Shown piece by piece: positions 1 through 7,415 of a stretch of DNA of 19,129 nucleotides. Numbering within the stretch: the stretch's first letter is position 1; each line of letters starts with the position of its first letter. The DNA is from an uncultured Collinsella sp. (GTDB lineage Bacteria > Actinomycetota > Coriobacteriia > Coriobacteriales > Coriobacteriaceae): contig URYA01000013.1 in NCBI GenBank assembly GCA_900551975.1, positions 1 to 19,129 on the forward strand, given 5' to 3'. The notes below the pieces were generated by a model. The model was not told the DNA's origin, searched no databases, and saw nothing but the letters and a program-made list of their open reading frames with translations. A program made the translations under genes and the position numbers.

Positions 1-408
1 AGCCGAAGCCTCGTCAGTAAACGAGCCGTAGGCGGCCGTCGGAATGCCGGCACGCTCCATGAGCTGCTTGGAGAACAGCTTAGAGCCCTCCATCTGGGCG
101 CCCTCGGCACCCGGGCCAAAGCTGAGAATACCCGCCGCGCGCACGGCGTCGGCCACGCCCGCCACGAGCGGAGCCTCGGGGCCAATTACCACGAGTCCGC
201 ATCCGTGGCTCTGCGCAAACGCCGCCACGGCCGCAGGATCGCAATCGTCGAGAACCACGTTCTCGCCGCAGCTCGCGGTGCCGCCGTTACCCGGCGCGAT
301 GTAGAGCTTGCCGGCGCGCGGTGATGCCGCGAGCTTTGCGGCCAAAGCATGCTCACGGCCGCCGCTGCCCAACAACAGGATGTCGATGGTTTGAGTGTCC
401 GCCTTCAA
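1..408 (-). CDS. purD: Phosphoribosylamine-glycine ligase, N-terminal part (truncated by window edge)
   Basis: This is the first 136 codons of the enzyme that joins glycine to 5-phosphoribosylamine with ATP, in cytoplasmic de novo purine synthesis. The hallmark GSGGREHAL motif lies at residues 14-22 and the ATP-grasp N-domain follows (QSHGCGLVVIGPEAPLVAGV, then a segment with GPGAEGAQMEGSKLFSK). The reading frame continues off the left edge, so the catalytic ATP-grasp core is not visible. I chose a TTG start at 408 because a GAGGAGG ribosome-binding site sits about 5 bases upstream and no ATG exists before the conserved motif. It lies 117 bp downstream of purA on the same strand, so both purine branches may share transcripts. 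The identification is firm; the exact start is an inference. Confidence 0.93.
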   Translation of the reverse strand, partial: MKADTQTIDILLLGSGGREHALAAKLAASPRAGKLYIAPGNGGTASCGENVVLDDCDPAAVAAFAQSHGCGLVVIGPEAPLVAGVADAVRAAGILSFGPGAEGAQMEGSKLFSKQLMERAGIPTAAYGSFTDEASA

Positions 409-448
409 GGGTGCCTCCTCTATGGATGAACGGCCCGCTCCGCGCGAG

Positions 449-504
449 CCCTTTGCAAGCAAATATACCCCTCGGCCGCCCGTCCGGGCTGCAAAGGGGT
501 ATAT
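449..504 (-). promoter_or_regulatory. Overlapping inverted repeats between purA and purD (terminator or attenuator candidate)
   Basis: A perfect 10-bp inverted repeat (ATATACCCCT at 463-472 with AGGGGTATAT at 495-504) encloses a small GC stem. A second perfect 9-bp repeat (CCCTTTGCA at 449-457 with TGCAAAGGG at 490-498) shares bases 495-498 with the first, so both hairpins cannot form together. In the RNA read leftward from purA this lies in the purD leader. The first stem is followed by a weak U-rich stretch. It could be the purA terminator, an attenuator for purD, or simply a hairpin repeat. Confidence 0.45.
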
Positions 505-525
505 CGCAATAACCGTATAAACCGA

Positions 526-1812
<1,287 letters not shown>

Positions 1813-1878
1813 GTTTACTCCTTACATTCATGGCCTGTCTACGCGCCATGCCGGCACGCAGAAGCACAAAACATTCCC

Positions 1879-1907
1879 AGTATACCCGTGCAACGGGCGC
1901 CTGTCCT
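1879..1907 (-). promoter_or_regulatory. Candidate purA promoter
   Basis: Reading the minus strand, AGGACA (1902-1907) and TATACT (1879-1884) are separated by exactly 17 bp, about 67 bp before the purA start. The -10 box is a good match to consensus and the -35 box matches four of six positions. The -35 box overlaps the last codons of dnaB. Prediction from pattern only. Confidence 0.4.
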
Positions 1908-3297
1908 ACTCCTCGGCATGTGCCCCATCAAGCTCATAGAACTTGGTGGATGCCGGCAGGAACATCAGGTCGACGTCGCCGATCGGGCCCGAACGGTTCT
2001 TGGCCACAACGATACGCGTAACGCCCTCGTCGGGTCGATCGTCGCGCGAGGCTTCGGCCTCGTCGGCGGAGCGGTCCAAGAACATAACGATATCGGCATC
2101 CTGCTCGATGGAGCCCGATTCACGAAGGTCGGAAAGCTGCGGGCGCTTGCCGGTACGGGATTCAACCTGACGCGAGAGCTGCGACAGCGCGATGAGTGGG
2201 ATCTTGAGCTCCTTGGCCATGATCTTCAGACCACGCGACATCTCCGAAACCTCGACGGTACGGCTCTCGGAGCGGCGTCCCGGCGGAGGACTCACCAGCT
2301 GCAGGTAGTCCAGGATGATGATTGCCTTCTCCTTGTTATGGAGCATACGGCGGCTCTTGGCGCGAATCTCGGTCACTGTGGTGCCGGGCGTATCGTCAAT
2401 CAGAATATCGAGCTTGGACAAGGTCTGCGTGGCCTCGTTGATATTGGCCCACTGCTCGGGGCTAATGCGGCCCATGCGGAAGTCACTGATCGAGATCATG
2501 GCGTAGGCGCAAATCAGACGCTGGGCAATCTCCTTGCCCGACATCTCCAGCGAGAAAAAGCCGACGGTATAACCAGCAGCGGCAGCGTTAAGTGCCAGGT
2601 TCAGAGCGAACGACGTCTTACCTACAGCAGGACGGGCGCCGATGATGATGAGCTGGCCCTCGCGGAAGCCCATGAGCATACGGTCGAGTGACGGAAAGCC
2701 GGTGGGCACGCCCGCCGCCTGACCACCGGCCTGGCACACTTCCTCGGCCTCGTTATAGGCCTCGACCATAAACTCGGTCAACGTCTTGTAGCTCGACTTG
2801 ACCTCGCGCGCCGTAACCTTGAGCAGCTTGCTCTCGGCCAGCTCCACGACCTCTTTGGTGTCGGTGGGGGCGTTATAGGCCAGCGCGTTGATCTCGTTGG
2901 TGGCGCCGATCAGCTCACGCAGCATCGAATCGCGGCGAACGATGGCGGCATGATGCTGCCAGTTGACGAGCGACAGGGTCTGACCCATCAACTCCAAAAT
3001 GTACGCTTCGCCGCCCACGGCATCGAGCTTGTTGATGCTTCGCAGGTAATCGATCAGCGAGATGGAGTCGATGGGAATGCGGCTGTTGTACATATCGACC
3101 ATCGCGGTATAGATGGTCTTATGAATGGGCCGGTAGAAGTCATCGGGCTGCAGCTCGACCTGGGCCTCCTCGACCACCTCGGGCGATAGCAGCATAGCGG
3201 CCAGCACATTGGCCTCTGCATCTTGGTTTTGGGGAAGACCCAACTTTGAGCCGCGGTCCTCAACCGTCAGCCCGGTCTCCCTATCGTCATATGCCAT
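1906..3297 (-). CDS. dnaB: Replicative DNA helicase DnaB
   Basis: A hexameric 5'-3' helicase that unwinds DNA at the replication fork. The N-terminal primase-interaction domain spans about residues 22-125, and the RecA-like motor follows from about 195. The Walker A loop GARPAVGKT is at 220-228, the Walker B-like strand IIILDYLQL at 326-334 and the SQLSR motif at 372-376. The 463-residue length is usual and no intein interrupts the motor. I place the start at the ATG at 3297 (MAYDDRE) because GAGG lies six bases upstream; the ATG at 3309 would overlap that site. It stands downstream of rplI but is separated from it by an intrinsic terminator, so it probably has its own promoter in 3298-3450. 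I saw AT-rich -10-like boxes there but no convincing pair. Confidence 0.97.
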   Translation of the reverse strand: MAYDDRETGLTVEDRGSKLGLPQNQDAEANVLAAMLLSPEVVEEAQVELQPDDFYRPIHKTIYTAMVDMYNSRIPIDSISLIDYLRSINKLDAVGGEAYILELMGQTLSLVNWQHHAAIVRRDSMLRELIGATNEINALAYNAPTDTKEVVELAESKLLKVTAREVKSSYKTLTEFMVEAYNEAEEVCQAGGQAAGVPTGFPSLDRMLMGFREGQLIIIGARPAVGKTSFALNLALNAAAAGYTVGFFSLEMSGKEIAQRLICAYAMISISDFRMGRISPEQWANINEATQTLSKLDILIDDTPGTTVTEIRAKSRRMLHNKEKAIIILDYLQLVSPPPGRRSESRTVEVSEMSRGLKIMAKELKIPLIALSQLSRQVESRTGKRPQLSDLRESGSIEQDADIVMFLDRSADEAEASRDDRPDEGVTRIVVAKNRSGPIGDVDLMFLPASTKFYELDGAHAEE

Positions 3298-3450
3298 GAG
3301 CATCCTCATTCATATCGCTTGCGAGCATCCATAGTATCAGCCACGGTCCCAAAACGCGCCGCGCGCCGCCAATCATCACCGAACCAAACGGATGAACGGT
3401 CCTGTATATAAGGCTTCGACGCAACGTTCACCATGACACTCACTCAGCGC

Positions 3451-3488
3451 AAAAAACAAAAGGGCGCCCTGGTTTCCCAGAGCGCCCT
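3451..3488 (-). terminator. Intrinsic terminator of the rpsF-ssb-rpsR-rplI operon
   Basis: On the minus strand a GC-rich stem (AGGGCGCTCTGG with CCAGGGCGCCCT, short GAAA-type loop, one mismatch) is followed by TTTTGTTTTTT. It lies 34 bp after the rplI stop codon and separates the ribosomal operon from dnaB. Confidence 0.88.
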
Positions 3489-3521
3489 TCTTAGAACAAG
3501 ATTGTTGCGTTGCAGCAAATG

Positions 3522-4061
3522 CTACTCGGCAGCAGCCTCAGTCTCGACCTCGGCGGTCTCGGCCTCGGCGACCTCAGCGGCCTCCTCGACCTCAGCCTCG
3601 GCAGCGAGCTCCTCGGCGGTAACGCCGACGAGAACGACAACCTCGGCCTTGATCTCGCGGTACAGCGAGATGGCAACGGTGTGGGCACCGGCAACCTTGA
3701 TGGGCTTACCGAGCTCGACGCGCTTGCGGTCGATGTCCATACCGAGCTGAGCCTTGATGGCGTCAGCGATCATAGCGGCGGTAACGGAGCCAAAGAGGAT
3801 GCCCTCGTCGCCGACCTTGACGTCAACGGTGACCGTCTTGCCCTCGAAGGCAGCCTTGGTCTCGTTGGCGGTAGCCAGACGGACGGCCTCGCGCTTGGCG
3901 ATGTTGTTGCGACGCTCGTCAAGCTGCTTGAGGTTGCCCTTGGTGGCGGCAACAGCAAGCTTCTTGGGGAACAGGAAGTTCTCAGCGTAACCCTGAGCGA
4001 CCTCTACGACGTCACCCTCGCCGCCCTTGCCCTTGATCTCATCGAGAAGAATAACCTTCAT
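3522..4061 (-). CDS. rplI: 50S ribosomal protein L9 with an acidic C-terminal tail
   Basis: L9 binds 23S rRNA at the base of the L1 stalk and influences reading-frame fidelity. The N-terminal signature MKVILLDEIKGKGGEGDVVE and the FPKKLA segment (31-36) are intact, followed by the long connecting helix and the C-terminal domain ending near residue 148. The protein is 179 residues against about 150 in the family; the extra 30 residues are almost entirely Ala, Glu and Val, giving a highly acidic tail. The gene lies 15 bp after rpsR, with AAGGGAG before ATG 4061, and is the last gene of the operon, followed by a clear terminator. The identification is certain. The tail is probably disordered; its role is unknown. 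Confidence 0.97.
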   Translation of the reverse strand: MKVILLDEIKGKGGEGDVVEVAQGYAENFLFPKKLAVAATKGNLKQLDERRNNIAKREAVRLATANETKAAFEGKTVTVDVKVGDEGILFGSVTAAMIADAIKAQLGMDIDRKRVELGKPIKVAGAHTVAISLYREIKAEVVVLVGVTAEELAAEAEVEEAAEVAEAETAEVETEAAAE

Positions 4062-4076
4062 GATGCGTCTCCCTTC

Positions 4077-4343
4077 TTAGCCGCGGTCGCGGTTGCCACG
4101 AGAGGAAACCACGGGGACGGTGTACGGCAGGAGAGCCATCTCGCGGGCGCGCTTGATGGCGTTGGCGATGTCATGCTGATGCTGCGTGCAAGCGCCAGTG
4201 ACGCGACGGGGCTTGATCTTGCCACGGTCGGTCATGTACTTACGGAGAAGCTGAGTGTCCTTATAGTCGATGAACTCAGTGTTCTCCTTGCAGAACTGGC
4301 AGTACTTACGACGCGGCTGACGTGCAGAAAAATCATTAGCCAT
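4077..4343 (-). CDS. rpsR: 30S ribosomal protein S18 (cysteine-containing form)
   Basis: S18 pairs with S6 on the platform of the small subunit. The 88-residue protein begins MANDFSARQPRRK and carries the usual RRVTGACTQHQHDIA region. It has a CQFC pair near the N-terminus and a further Cys and His in ACTQH, which together resemble the zinc-binding 'C+' type of S18; zinc binding is inferred. I chose ATG 4343 over the ATG at 4394 because it matches family N-termini and has a GAAAGG site upstream. It sits between ssb and rplI in the standard order. No cysteine-free S18 paralogue is visible in the window. Confidence 0.97.
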   Translation of the reverse strand: MANDFSARQPRRKYCQFCKENTEFIDYKDTQLLRKYMTDRGKIKPRRVTGACTQHQHDIANAIKRAREMALLPYTVPVVSSRGNRDRG

Positions 4344-4414
4344 GTCAAAATACCTTTCATTTGGCAACTTCGGCGAACCGAAGCCGCCTCTCACTCAAAA
4401 ATAGGTGAACACCC

Positions 4415-4867
4415 TTAGAACGGGATGTCCTCATCGTAGACGTCGACCGCGGGCGGCGTGGCCACCGGTGCGGCAGGACGTGCTGCGGGCGCGGGAGCTG
4501 CGGGGGCGTAACCGCCCTGATCGTAGCCACCCTGGCCACCACGGGAGCTCATAAACTCGATCTCATCGACGATGACCTCAAGCTTGCTCCGGCGCTGGCC
4601 GTCGCGCTCCCAAGAGCTGTAGCGCAGCTTGCCCTCGATCGCGACCTTGTTTCCCTTTGCCAGGAAACGGCTCACGGCCTCGGCGCGGGTGCCGAACATG
4701 GTGCAGTCGACAAAGTTGGGATAGTCCTCCCACTCGCCAGTCTGCGCGTTGCGGCGACGATCGTTCACGGCGACGCCAAAGGACAGAACCTGGGTTCCGC
4801 CGGCGGTGGCGCGCAGCTCGGGATCGCGGGTGAGGTTACCGGTGATGTTCACTCGATTGATGCTCAT
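4415..4867 (-). CDS. ssb: Single-stranded DNA-binding protein
   Basis: SSB coats single-stranded DNA during replication, recombination and repair. The OB fold covers about residues 1-105 (start MSINRVNITGNLTRDPELR). It is followed by a Gly/Gln/Tyr stretch, an Ala-Pro linker (about 115-140) and the acidic tip DEDIPF, the conserved docking peptide for partner proteins. The length of 150 residues is normal. ATG 4867 has an AGAGGAA site about 11 bases upstream, rather far but usable. It lies between rpsF and rpsR, as in most bacteria, so it is co-transcribed with the ribosomal proteins. Confidence 0.97.
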   Translation of the reverse strand: MSINRVNITGNLTRDPELRATAGGTQVLSFGVAVNDRRRNAQTGEWEDYPNFVDCTMFGTRAEAVSRFLAKGNKVAIEGKLRYSSWERDGQRRSKLEVIVDEIEFMSSRGGQGGYDQGGYAPAAPAPAARPAAPVATPPAVDVYDEDIPF

Positions 4868-4915
4868 AACTCACTACTTCCTCTTGGGGCACAAGCCCAG
4901 TCCAAAACGACAGTC

Positions 4916-5209
4916 TTACTCCTGGTCGTCGCGACGGACGATCATGTGGCGGACCACAGCGTCGGTGATGCGCAGGACGCGATCAAGCTCGGCGATCTGG
5001 GTAGGATCTGCGTGGAAGTTGATGAGGGTGTAGTCACCATCGGTGAGGTCGTTGATCTCGTAGGCGAGCTTGCGCTTGCCCCACTCGTCAACGGAGTCGA
5101 CCTTGCCAGCGCCCTCAGCGATCGTGGTATCGATACGCTTCATGACAGCGAGACGAGTCTCGGGGTCGAGCGACGGGTCAACAAAGAACAGCAGTTCATA
5201 AGCCTTCAT
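4916..5209 (-). CDS. rpsF: 30S ribosomal protein S6
   Basis: S6 forms a dimer with S18 on the small-subunit platform. The 97-residue protein starts MKAYELLFFVDPSLDPE and has the usual length and fold pattern (KRKLAYEIND, then DGDYTLINFHADP). ATG 5209 is preceded by GAGGTGAC at ideal spacing; a longer reading frame from 5230 would run through this site and is rejected. It is the first gene of the operon. The upstream leader holds a promoter and a hairpin, in the position where S6:S18 autoregulation acts in many bacteria. Confidence 0.97.
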   Translation of the reverse strand: MKAYELLFFVDPSLDPETRLAVMKRIDTTIAEGAGKVDSVDEWGKRKLAYEINDLTDGDYTLINFHADPTQIAELDRVLRITDAVVRHMIVRRDDQE

Positions 5210-5235
5210 ATTGTCACCTCCTCTGGGCAAATGTG

Positions 5236-5264
5236 GCTTCAGGTCGTGAAGGTGCGCCTGAAGC
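5236..5264 (-). promoter_or_regulatory. Leader hairpin upstream of rpsF (possible S6:S18 autoregulatory element)
   Basis: A perfect 8-bp inverted repeat (GCTTCAGG at 5236-5243, CCTGAAGC at 5257-5264) with a 13-base loop lies between the predicted promoter and the rpsF ribosome-binding site. S6:S18-binding leaders are known in many bacterial rpsF operons. I cannot confirm the conserved bulge of that motif here, so the role is inferred from position. Confidence 0.4.
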
Positions 5265-5280
5265 AGGAAAAGACTTGGTA

Positions 5281-5309
5281 ATAATATCTTTCAACCTCCC
5301 AGGCCGCAA
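5281..5309 (-). promoter_or_regulatory. Candidate promoter of the rpsF operon
   Basis: On the minus strand TTGCGG (5304-5309) and TATTAT (5281-5286) are exactly 17 bp apart, about 70 bp before the rpsF start. The -10 box matches consensus at five of six positions; the -35 box keeps the TTG. The placement ahead of a leader hairpin fits an operon promoter. Confidence 0.55.
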
Positions 5310-5668
5310 GAATATGCAGCTACAACCTCATGACCTCCACATATGTCCATACTCGCACGACGTTTCATGCGCATTCCAACCAAATGCCGACCAAGAGCTT
5401 GACGGATTTGTGGACAAGATACGGTGCCGCGGGGACAAGCTGAGCCAAGCCGCAGGTCAACGTCTGCAAGGTTGTAGTCGCAAAATACATACCAGTGGTC
5501 CACAGCACCACCCAAAGATTTTTAAATTCATTGCCAAGTCGCTTATGAATACCCCTTTTGAACAATTGAGCTGATCAACCACGCTGGTCGGAAGCCGTTT
5601 TTTGGCACCTCAAACCCCACTGCAACGACAAGTGCGGCCAAGCGTTTTAAAAAATGCCAACTTTTCTG
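5310..5668. other. Gene-free spacer between the rpsF promoter and the tRNA-Ser promoter
   Basis: No convincing gene. Short open frames here lack ribosome-binding sites, or use TTG starts with no family resemblance. The stretch is less GC-rich than its neighbours, especially near 5510-5670. One DnaA-box-like sequence (TTGTCCACA, minus strand, near 5411-5419) occurs singly and is not enough to call an origin. Confidence 0.4.
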
Positions 5669-5697
5669 TTTGCACTTTGCGATTCCTCGTGTATACT
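5669..5697 (+). promoter_or_regulatory. Candidate promoter for the tRNA-Ser genes
   Basis: TTTGCA (5669-5674) or TTGCAC (5670-5675) and TATACT (5692-5697) are spaced 17 or 16 bp apart, 16 bp before the first tRNA. The -10 box is a strong match. Confidence 0.6.
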
Positions 5698-5713
5698 GAC
5701 TTTCGCATTTAAC

Positions 5714-5804
5714 GGAGAGTTGTCCGAGTGGCCGAAGGAGCACGATTGGAAATCGTGTAGACGTCAAAAGCGTCTCCAGGGTTCAAATCCCTGACTCTCC
5801 GCCA
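5714..5804 (+). tRNA. tRNA-Ser (anticodon GGA)
   Basis: A class II tRNA of 91 bases including an encoded CCA. The acceptor stem GGAGAGT pairs with ACTCTCC. The anticodon arm CACGA/TCGTG encloses TTGGAAA, giving GGA, and a long variable arm precedes the GGTTCAAATCC T-arm. It decodes UCC and UCU serine codons. It is followed by its own terminator before the next tRNA-Ser. Confidence 0.96.
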
Positions 5805-5813
5805 GTTAATTCC

Positions 5814-5843
5814 AAAGCAGGCCTTCGAGCCTGCTTTGTTTTT
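5814..5843 (+). terminator. Intrinsic terminator after tRNA-Ser(GGA)
   Basis: The perfect stem AAAGCAGGC/GCCTGCTTT with a 6-base loop is followed by GTTTTT. It lies 10 bp before the next tRNA, so the second tRNA-Ser may need read-through or its own weak promoter. Confidence 0.8.
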
Positions 5844-5852
5844 ACCCCACGC

Positions 5853-5943
5853 GGAGGGGTGGCAGAGTGGTTGAATGCGGCGGTCTCGAAAACCGTTTGG
5901 CCTGTATAAGGTCACGAGGGTTCGAATCCCTCCTCCTCCGCCA
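5853..5943 (+). tRNA. tRNA-Ser (anticodon CGA)
   Basis: A class II tRNA of 91 bases with encoded CCA. The acceptor arms are GGAGGGG and CTCCTCC (one G-U pair). The anticodon loop CTCGAAA reads UCG, and the long variable arm and GGTTCGAATCC T-loop are present. It is also serine-specific, placed directly behind tRNA-Ser(GGA), and followed by a terminator. Confidence 0.96.
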
Positions 5944-5954
5944 TTTTGGTTGAG

Positions 5955-5981
5955 AAAGCTCCCAAGAATGGGAGCTTTTTT
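5955..5981 (+). terminator. Intrinsic terminator after tRNA-Ser(CGA)
   Basis: The perfect 10-bp stem AAAGCTCCCA/TGGGAGCTTT with an AGAA loop runs into TTTTTT. The repeat-flanked nuclease unit starts 36 bp further on. Confidence 0.88.
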
Positions 5982-6016
5982 GTTATCGAAATACGTCTCG
6001 ATCCCACGCTTCCCCA

Positions 6017-6093
6017 AACATGTACGTCACCCTCCAAAACCGACATTTTTCGACATCTTTGGAGGCTGACGTACACGTTTGGATTGAGCTCAC
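6017..6093 (+). repeat. Left 77-bp inverted repeat of the nuclease unit
   Basis: This copy matches the reverse complement of 7204-7280 at 74 of 77 positions with no gaps. Within it, arms at about 6016-6038 and 6058-6080 form a 23-bp hairpin with two mismatches, whose loop holds CGACAT twice. Past the hairpin, the 13 bases to 6093 (containing TTGAGCTCAC) are conserved only on the side facing the nuclease gene. It ends 10 bp from the nuclease stop codon, so in RNA it could also end transcription. Confidence 0.93.
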
Positions 6094-6103
6094 GGGAGCG
6101 GCA

Positions 6104-7111
6104 CTATTCGGAAGGTGCCTCCTCGTCTCGTATGCTTTTCCAGTTGCGGATAAGTGCCTTGCGTAGTTCGTTTTGTTTTCTCTGGTACCCGGTGTCGGCA
6201 CAGCGAGGCATGCCGAGTGCTTCGCGAATGTTGTTCATGGCGCGGTGAAAGGCGAGCTGACTACTGAACTGAGCCGAAGTGAGCGTAACGATTCGATATC
6301 CCATTTGGGAGAGAACGGCCTCTCGCTCCGCATCTGCTCCCTTGCGCTCGAGCTCATCGTGAAAACCGCCCTTATATTCGATACCGAGCGCCCTGCGCTT
6401 ATAGGTCACGAGCGCATCGATTTTGAGTGTTCGAGCTTTGGCGCAATGCCAGAGACGTTGAGGGATCTCGAGCGGTTTGTTGAGTTCGATACCTCGGATG
6501 CCAACGCCGCCTTCGCTTGTTGGGAGCGAGAGGGCGATTGCCGAAGCGGTCTCCATAGGCGAGGCCGAGTGATCGTAGATGTGCCTGAGCGCAAGCCGTG
6601 CACGTGTGGCACCGGGTTTGCCGGGGTGCCGATCGAGCAGTTCGGTTATTTCATCCTTGGAGGTGGTGGCTGGTTGCTCGGTATAAGGGTCGGCGGGATT
6701 GAGCCTCATGCGATAATCGCCGCAAACTTCATAGCCATATTCGAGATATTCGATCCTATCCATCCACTCGGCAGCGAGCGCGAAGGTGAAGGCTTCGTCG
6801 GTGATGAAGATTCCGGGCGTCAACTCGTTAATATGCTCGTAGGGAAGATTTTGTCCAAGAATGTGGCAAACGACGCCTTTGGTACGAATTCGCTCAAATT
6901 CGAATACAACCGCGATATCGATAGTCTTAAGCATATCGGACGGAATGCCGCAGTCGGTAAGGGCCTGTCGTATGCGCGCAACACGTTGCTGGGTGGAGAT
7001 GCCTTGTGCGCCTATCTGGTAGTCGTGCCGCGCAAGAGACTGAACCAAATTCTGGGGTGCATGATGGACAAGCCATGCGGTTTTATGCGAAATGAGAACA
7101 GGGGTATCCAT
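6104..7111 (-). CDS. PD-(D/E)XK endonuclease-domain protein, DUF559 / AbiEi-like
   Basis: A predicted 335-residue cytoplasmic protein. The C-terminal third resembles Vsr/DUF559-type nuclease folds: Glu187 in SPMET, Asp232 in KIDALV, Glu245 and Lys247 in IEYKGG, then the ADAERE segment (259-264) and GYRIVTLTSAQ (271-281). The N-terminal part (SHKTAWLVHHAP, then KGVVCHILGQNLP and TDEAFTFALAAEW) matches the layout of actinobacterial proteins annotated as AbiEi-like antitoxin plus DUF559. Substrate and role are not known; defence, repair or element maintenance are all possible. ATG 7111 has GAGAGG about seven bases upstream. No partner toxin gene lies beside it, and it sits alone between two 77-bp inverted repeats. 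Nuclease activity is inferred from the motif. Confidence 0.75.
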   Translation of the reverse strand: MDTPVLISHKTAWLVHHAPQNLVQSLARHDYQIGAQGISTQQRVARIRQALTDCGIPSDMLKTIDIAVVFEFERIRTKGVVCHILGQNLPYEHINELTPGIFITDEAFTFALAAEWMDRIEYLEYGYEVCGDYRMRLNPADPYTEQPATTSKDEITELLDRHPGKPGATRARLALRHIYDHSASPMETASAIALSLPTSEGGVGIRGIELNKPLEIPQRLWHCAKARTLKIDALVTYKRRALGIEYKGGFHDELERKGADAEREAVLSQMGYRIVTLTSAQFSSQLAFHRAMNNIREALGMPRCADTGYQRKQNELRKALIRNWKSIRDEEAPSE

Positions 7112-7203
7112 TGAGGGCCTCTCGCTCTGAGCCGGTATCCAACTCTTATGTCCGTTGAAGTGGGGAAATATACCGGATGTGAGTAAATCAACTCACTCAT
7201 GCT
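7112..7203 (-). promoter_or_regulatory. Upstream region of the nuclease gene with a small palindrome
   Basis: Between the nuclease start and the right repeat lies a perfect 6-bp inverted repeat (GTGAGT at 7179-7184, ACTCAC at 7191-7196) next to a TATATT box (7167-7172, minus strand). It could be an operator beside the nuclease promoter. No well-spaced -35 box is clear. Confidence 0.3.
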
Positions 7204-7280
7204 GTGAGCTCAATCCAAACATGTACGTCAGCCTCCAAAGATGTCGGAAAATGTCGTTTTTGGAGGGTGACGTACATGTT
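7204..7280 (-). repeat. Right 77-bp inverted repeat of the nuclease unit
   Basis: The reverse complement of the left copy with three substitutions. Its own hairpin arms are 7218-7240 and 7260-7281 approximately, again with CGACAT-type repeats in the loop. It lies upstream of the nuclease gene and about 135 bp before the TRIC gene. Confidence 0.93.
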
Positions 7281-7415
7281 CTGGACCCCTGGCATTCCAG
7301 CAACGCCATGCCCCCACCCAGTCCCGACCGTTTGCCGAGCAATAGGGTCGCAATCGGCGCCGAACATGTACTATGTACGGGCATTGTCCAAATCCGTAAT
7401 CCAAAGGACCCCATC
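7281..7415 (+). other. Spacer ahead of the TRIC gene
   Basis: The frame is open from 7155 through this stretch, but the predicted residues show no family resemblance, and the upstream part would read through the inverted repeat. A small GTAC-TAT-GTAC palindrome (around 7367-7377) and an AAAGGA site before 7416 are the only signals seen. Confidence 0.35.

Larger units (their letters stand above)
6017..7280. mobile_element. Candidate mobile or repeat-bounded unit: endonuclease gene between 77-bp terminal inverted repeats
   Basis: The unit is 1,264 bp with near-identical inverted ends and one gene inside, transcribed from right to left. Identity stops at the same base on both outer sides and extends inward past the hairpins, which argues that the interior and ends form one unit. 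No target-site duplication is visible (left flank ...TTCCCCA, right flank CTGGACC...). No transposase is recognisable; the only protein is a PD-(D/E)XK nuclease. I do not recognise it as a named element. Confidence 0.55.

Noticed and set aside
5310..5668. Replication origin or small genes in the spacer before the tRNAs
   Set aside because: Only one DnaA-box-like site is present, with no cluster and no dnaA or dnaN nearby. Small frames lack ribosome sites and use weak starts.
6017..7280. CRISPR array or standard insertion sequence
   Set aside because: Only two inverted copies, with no regular spacers. The single gene is not a recognisable transposase and no target duplication is seen.
7155..7415. 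N-terminal extension of the TRIC protein to an ATG at 7155
   Set aside because: It would translate the right inverted repeat and shows no resemblance to the family. The TTG at 7416 has a proper ribosome site and the family domain starts right after it.
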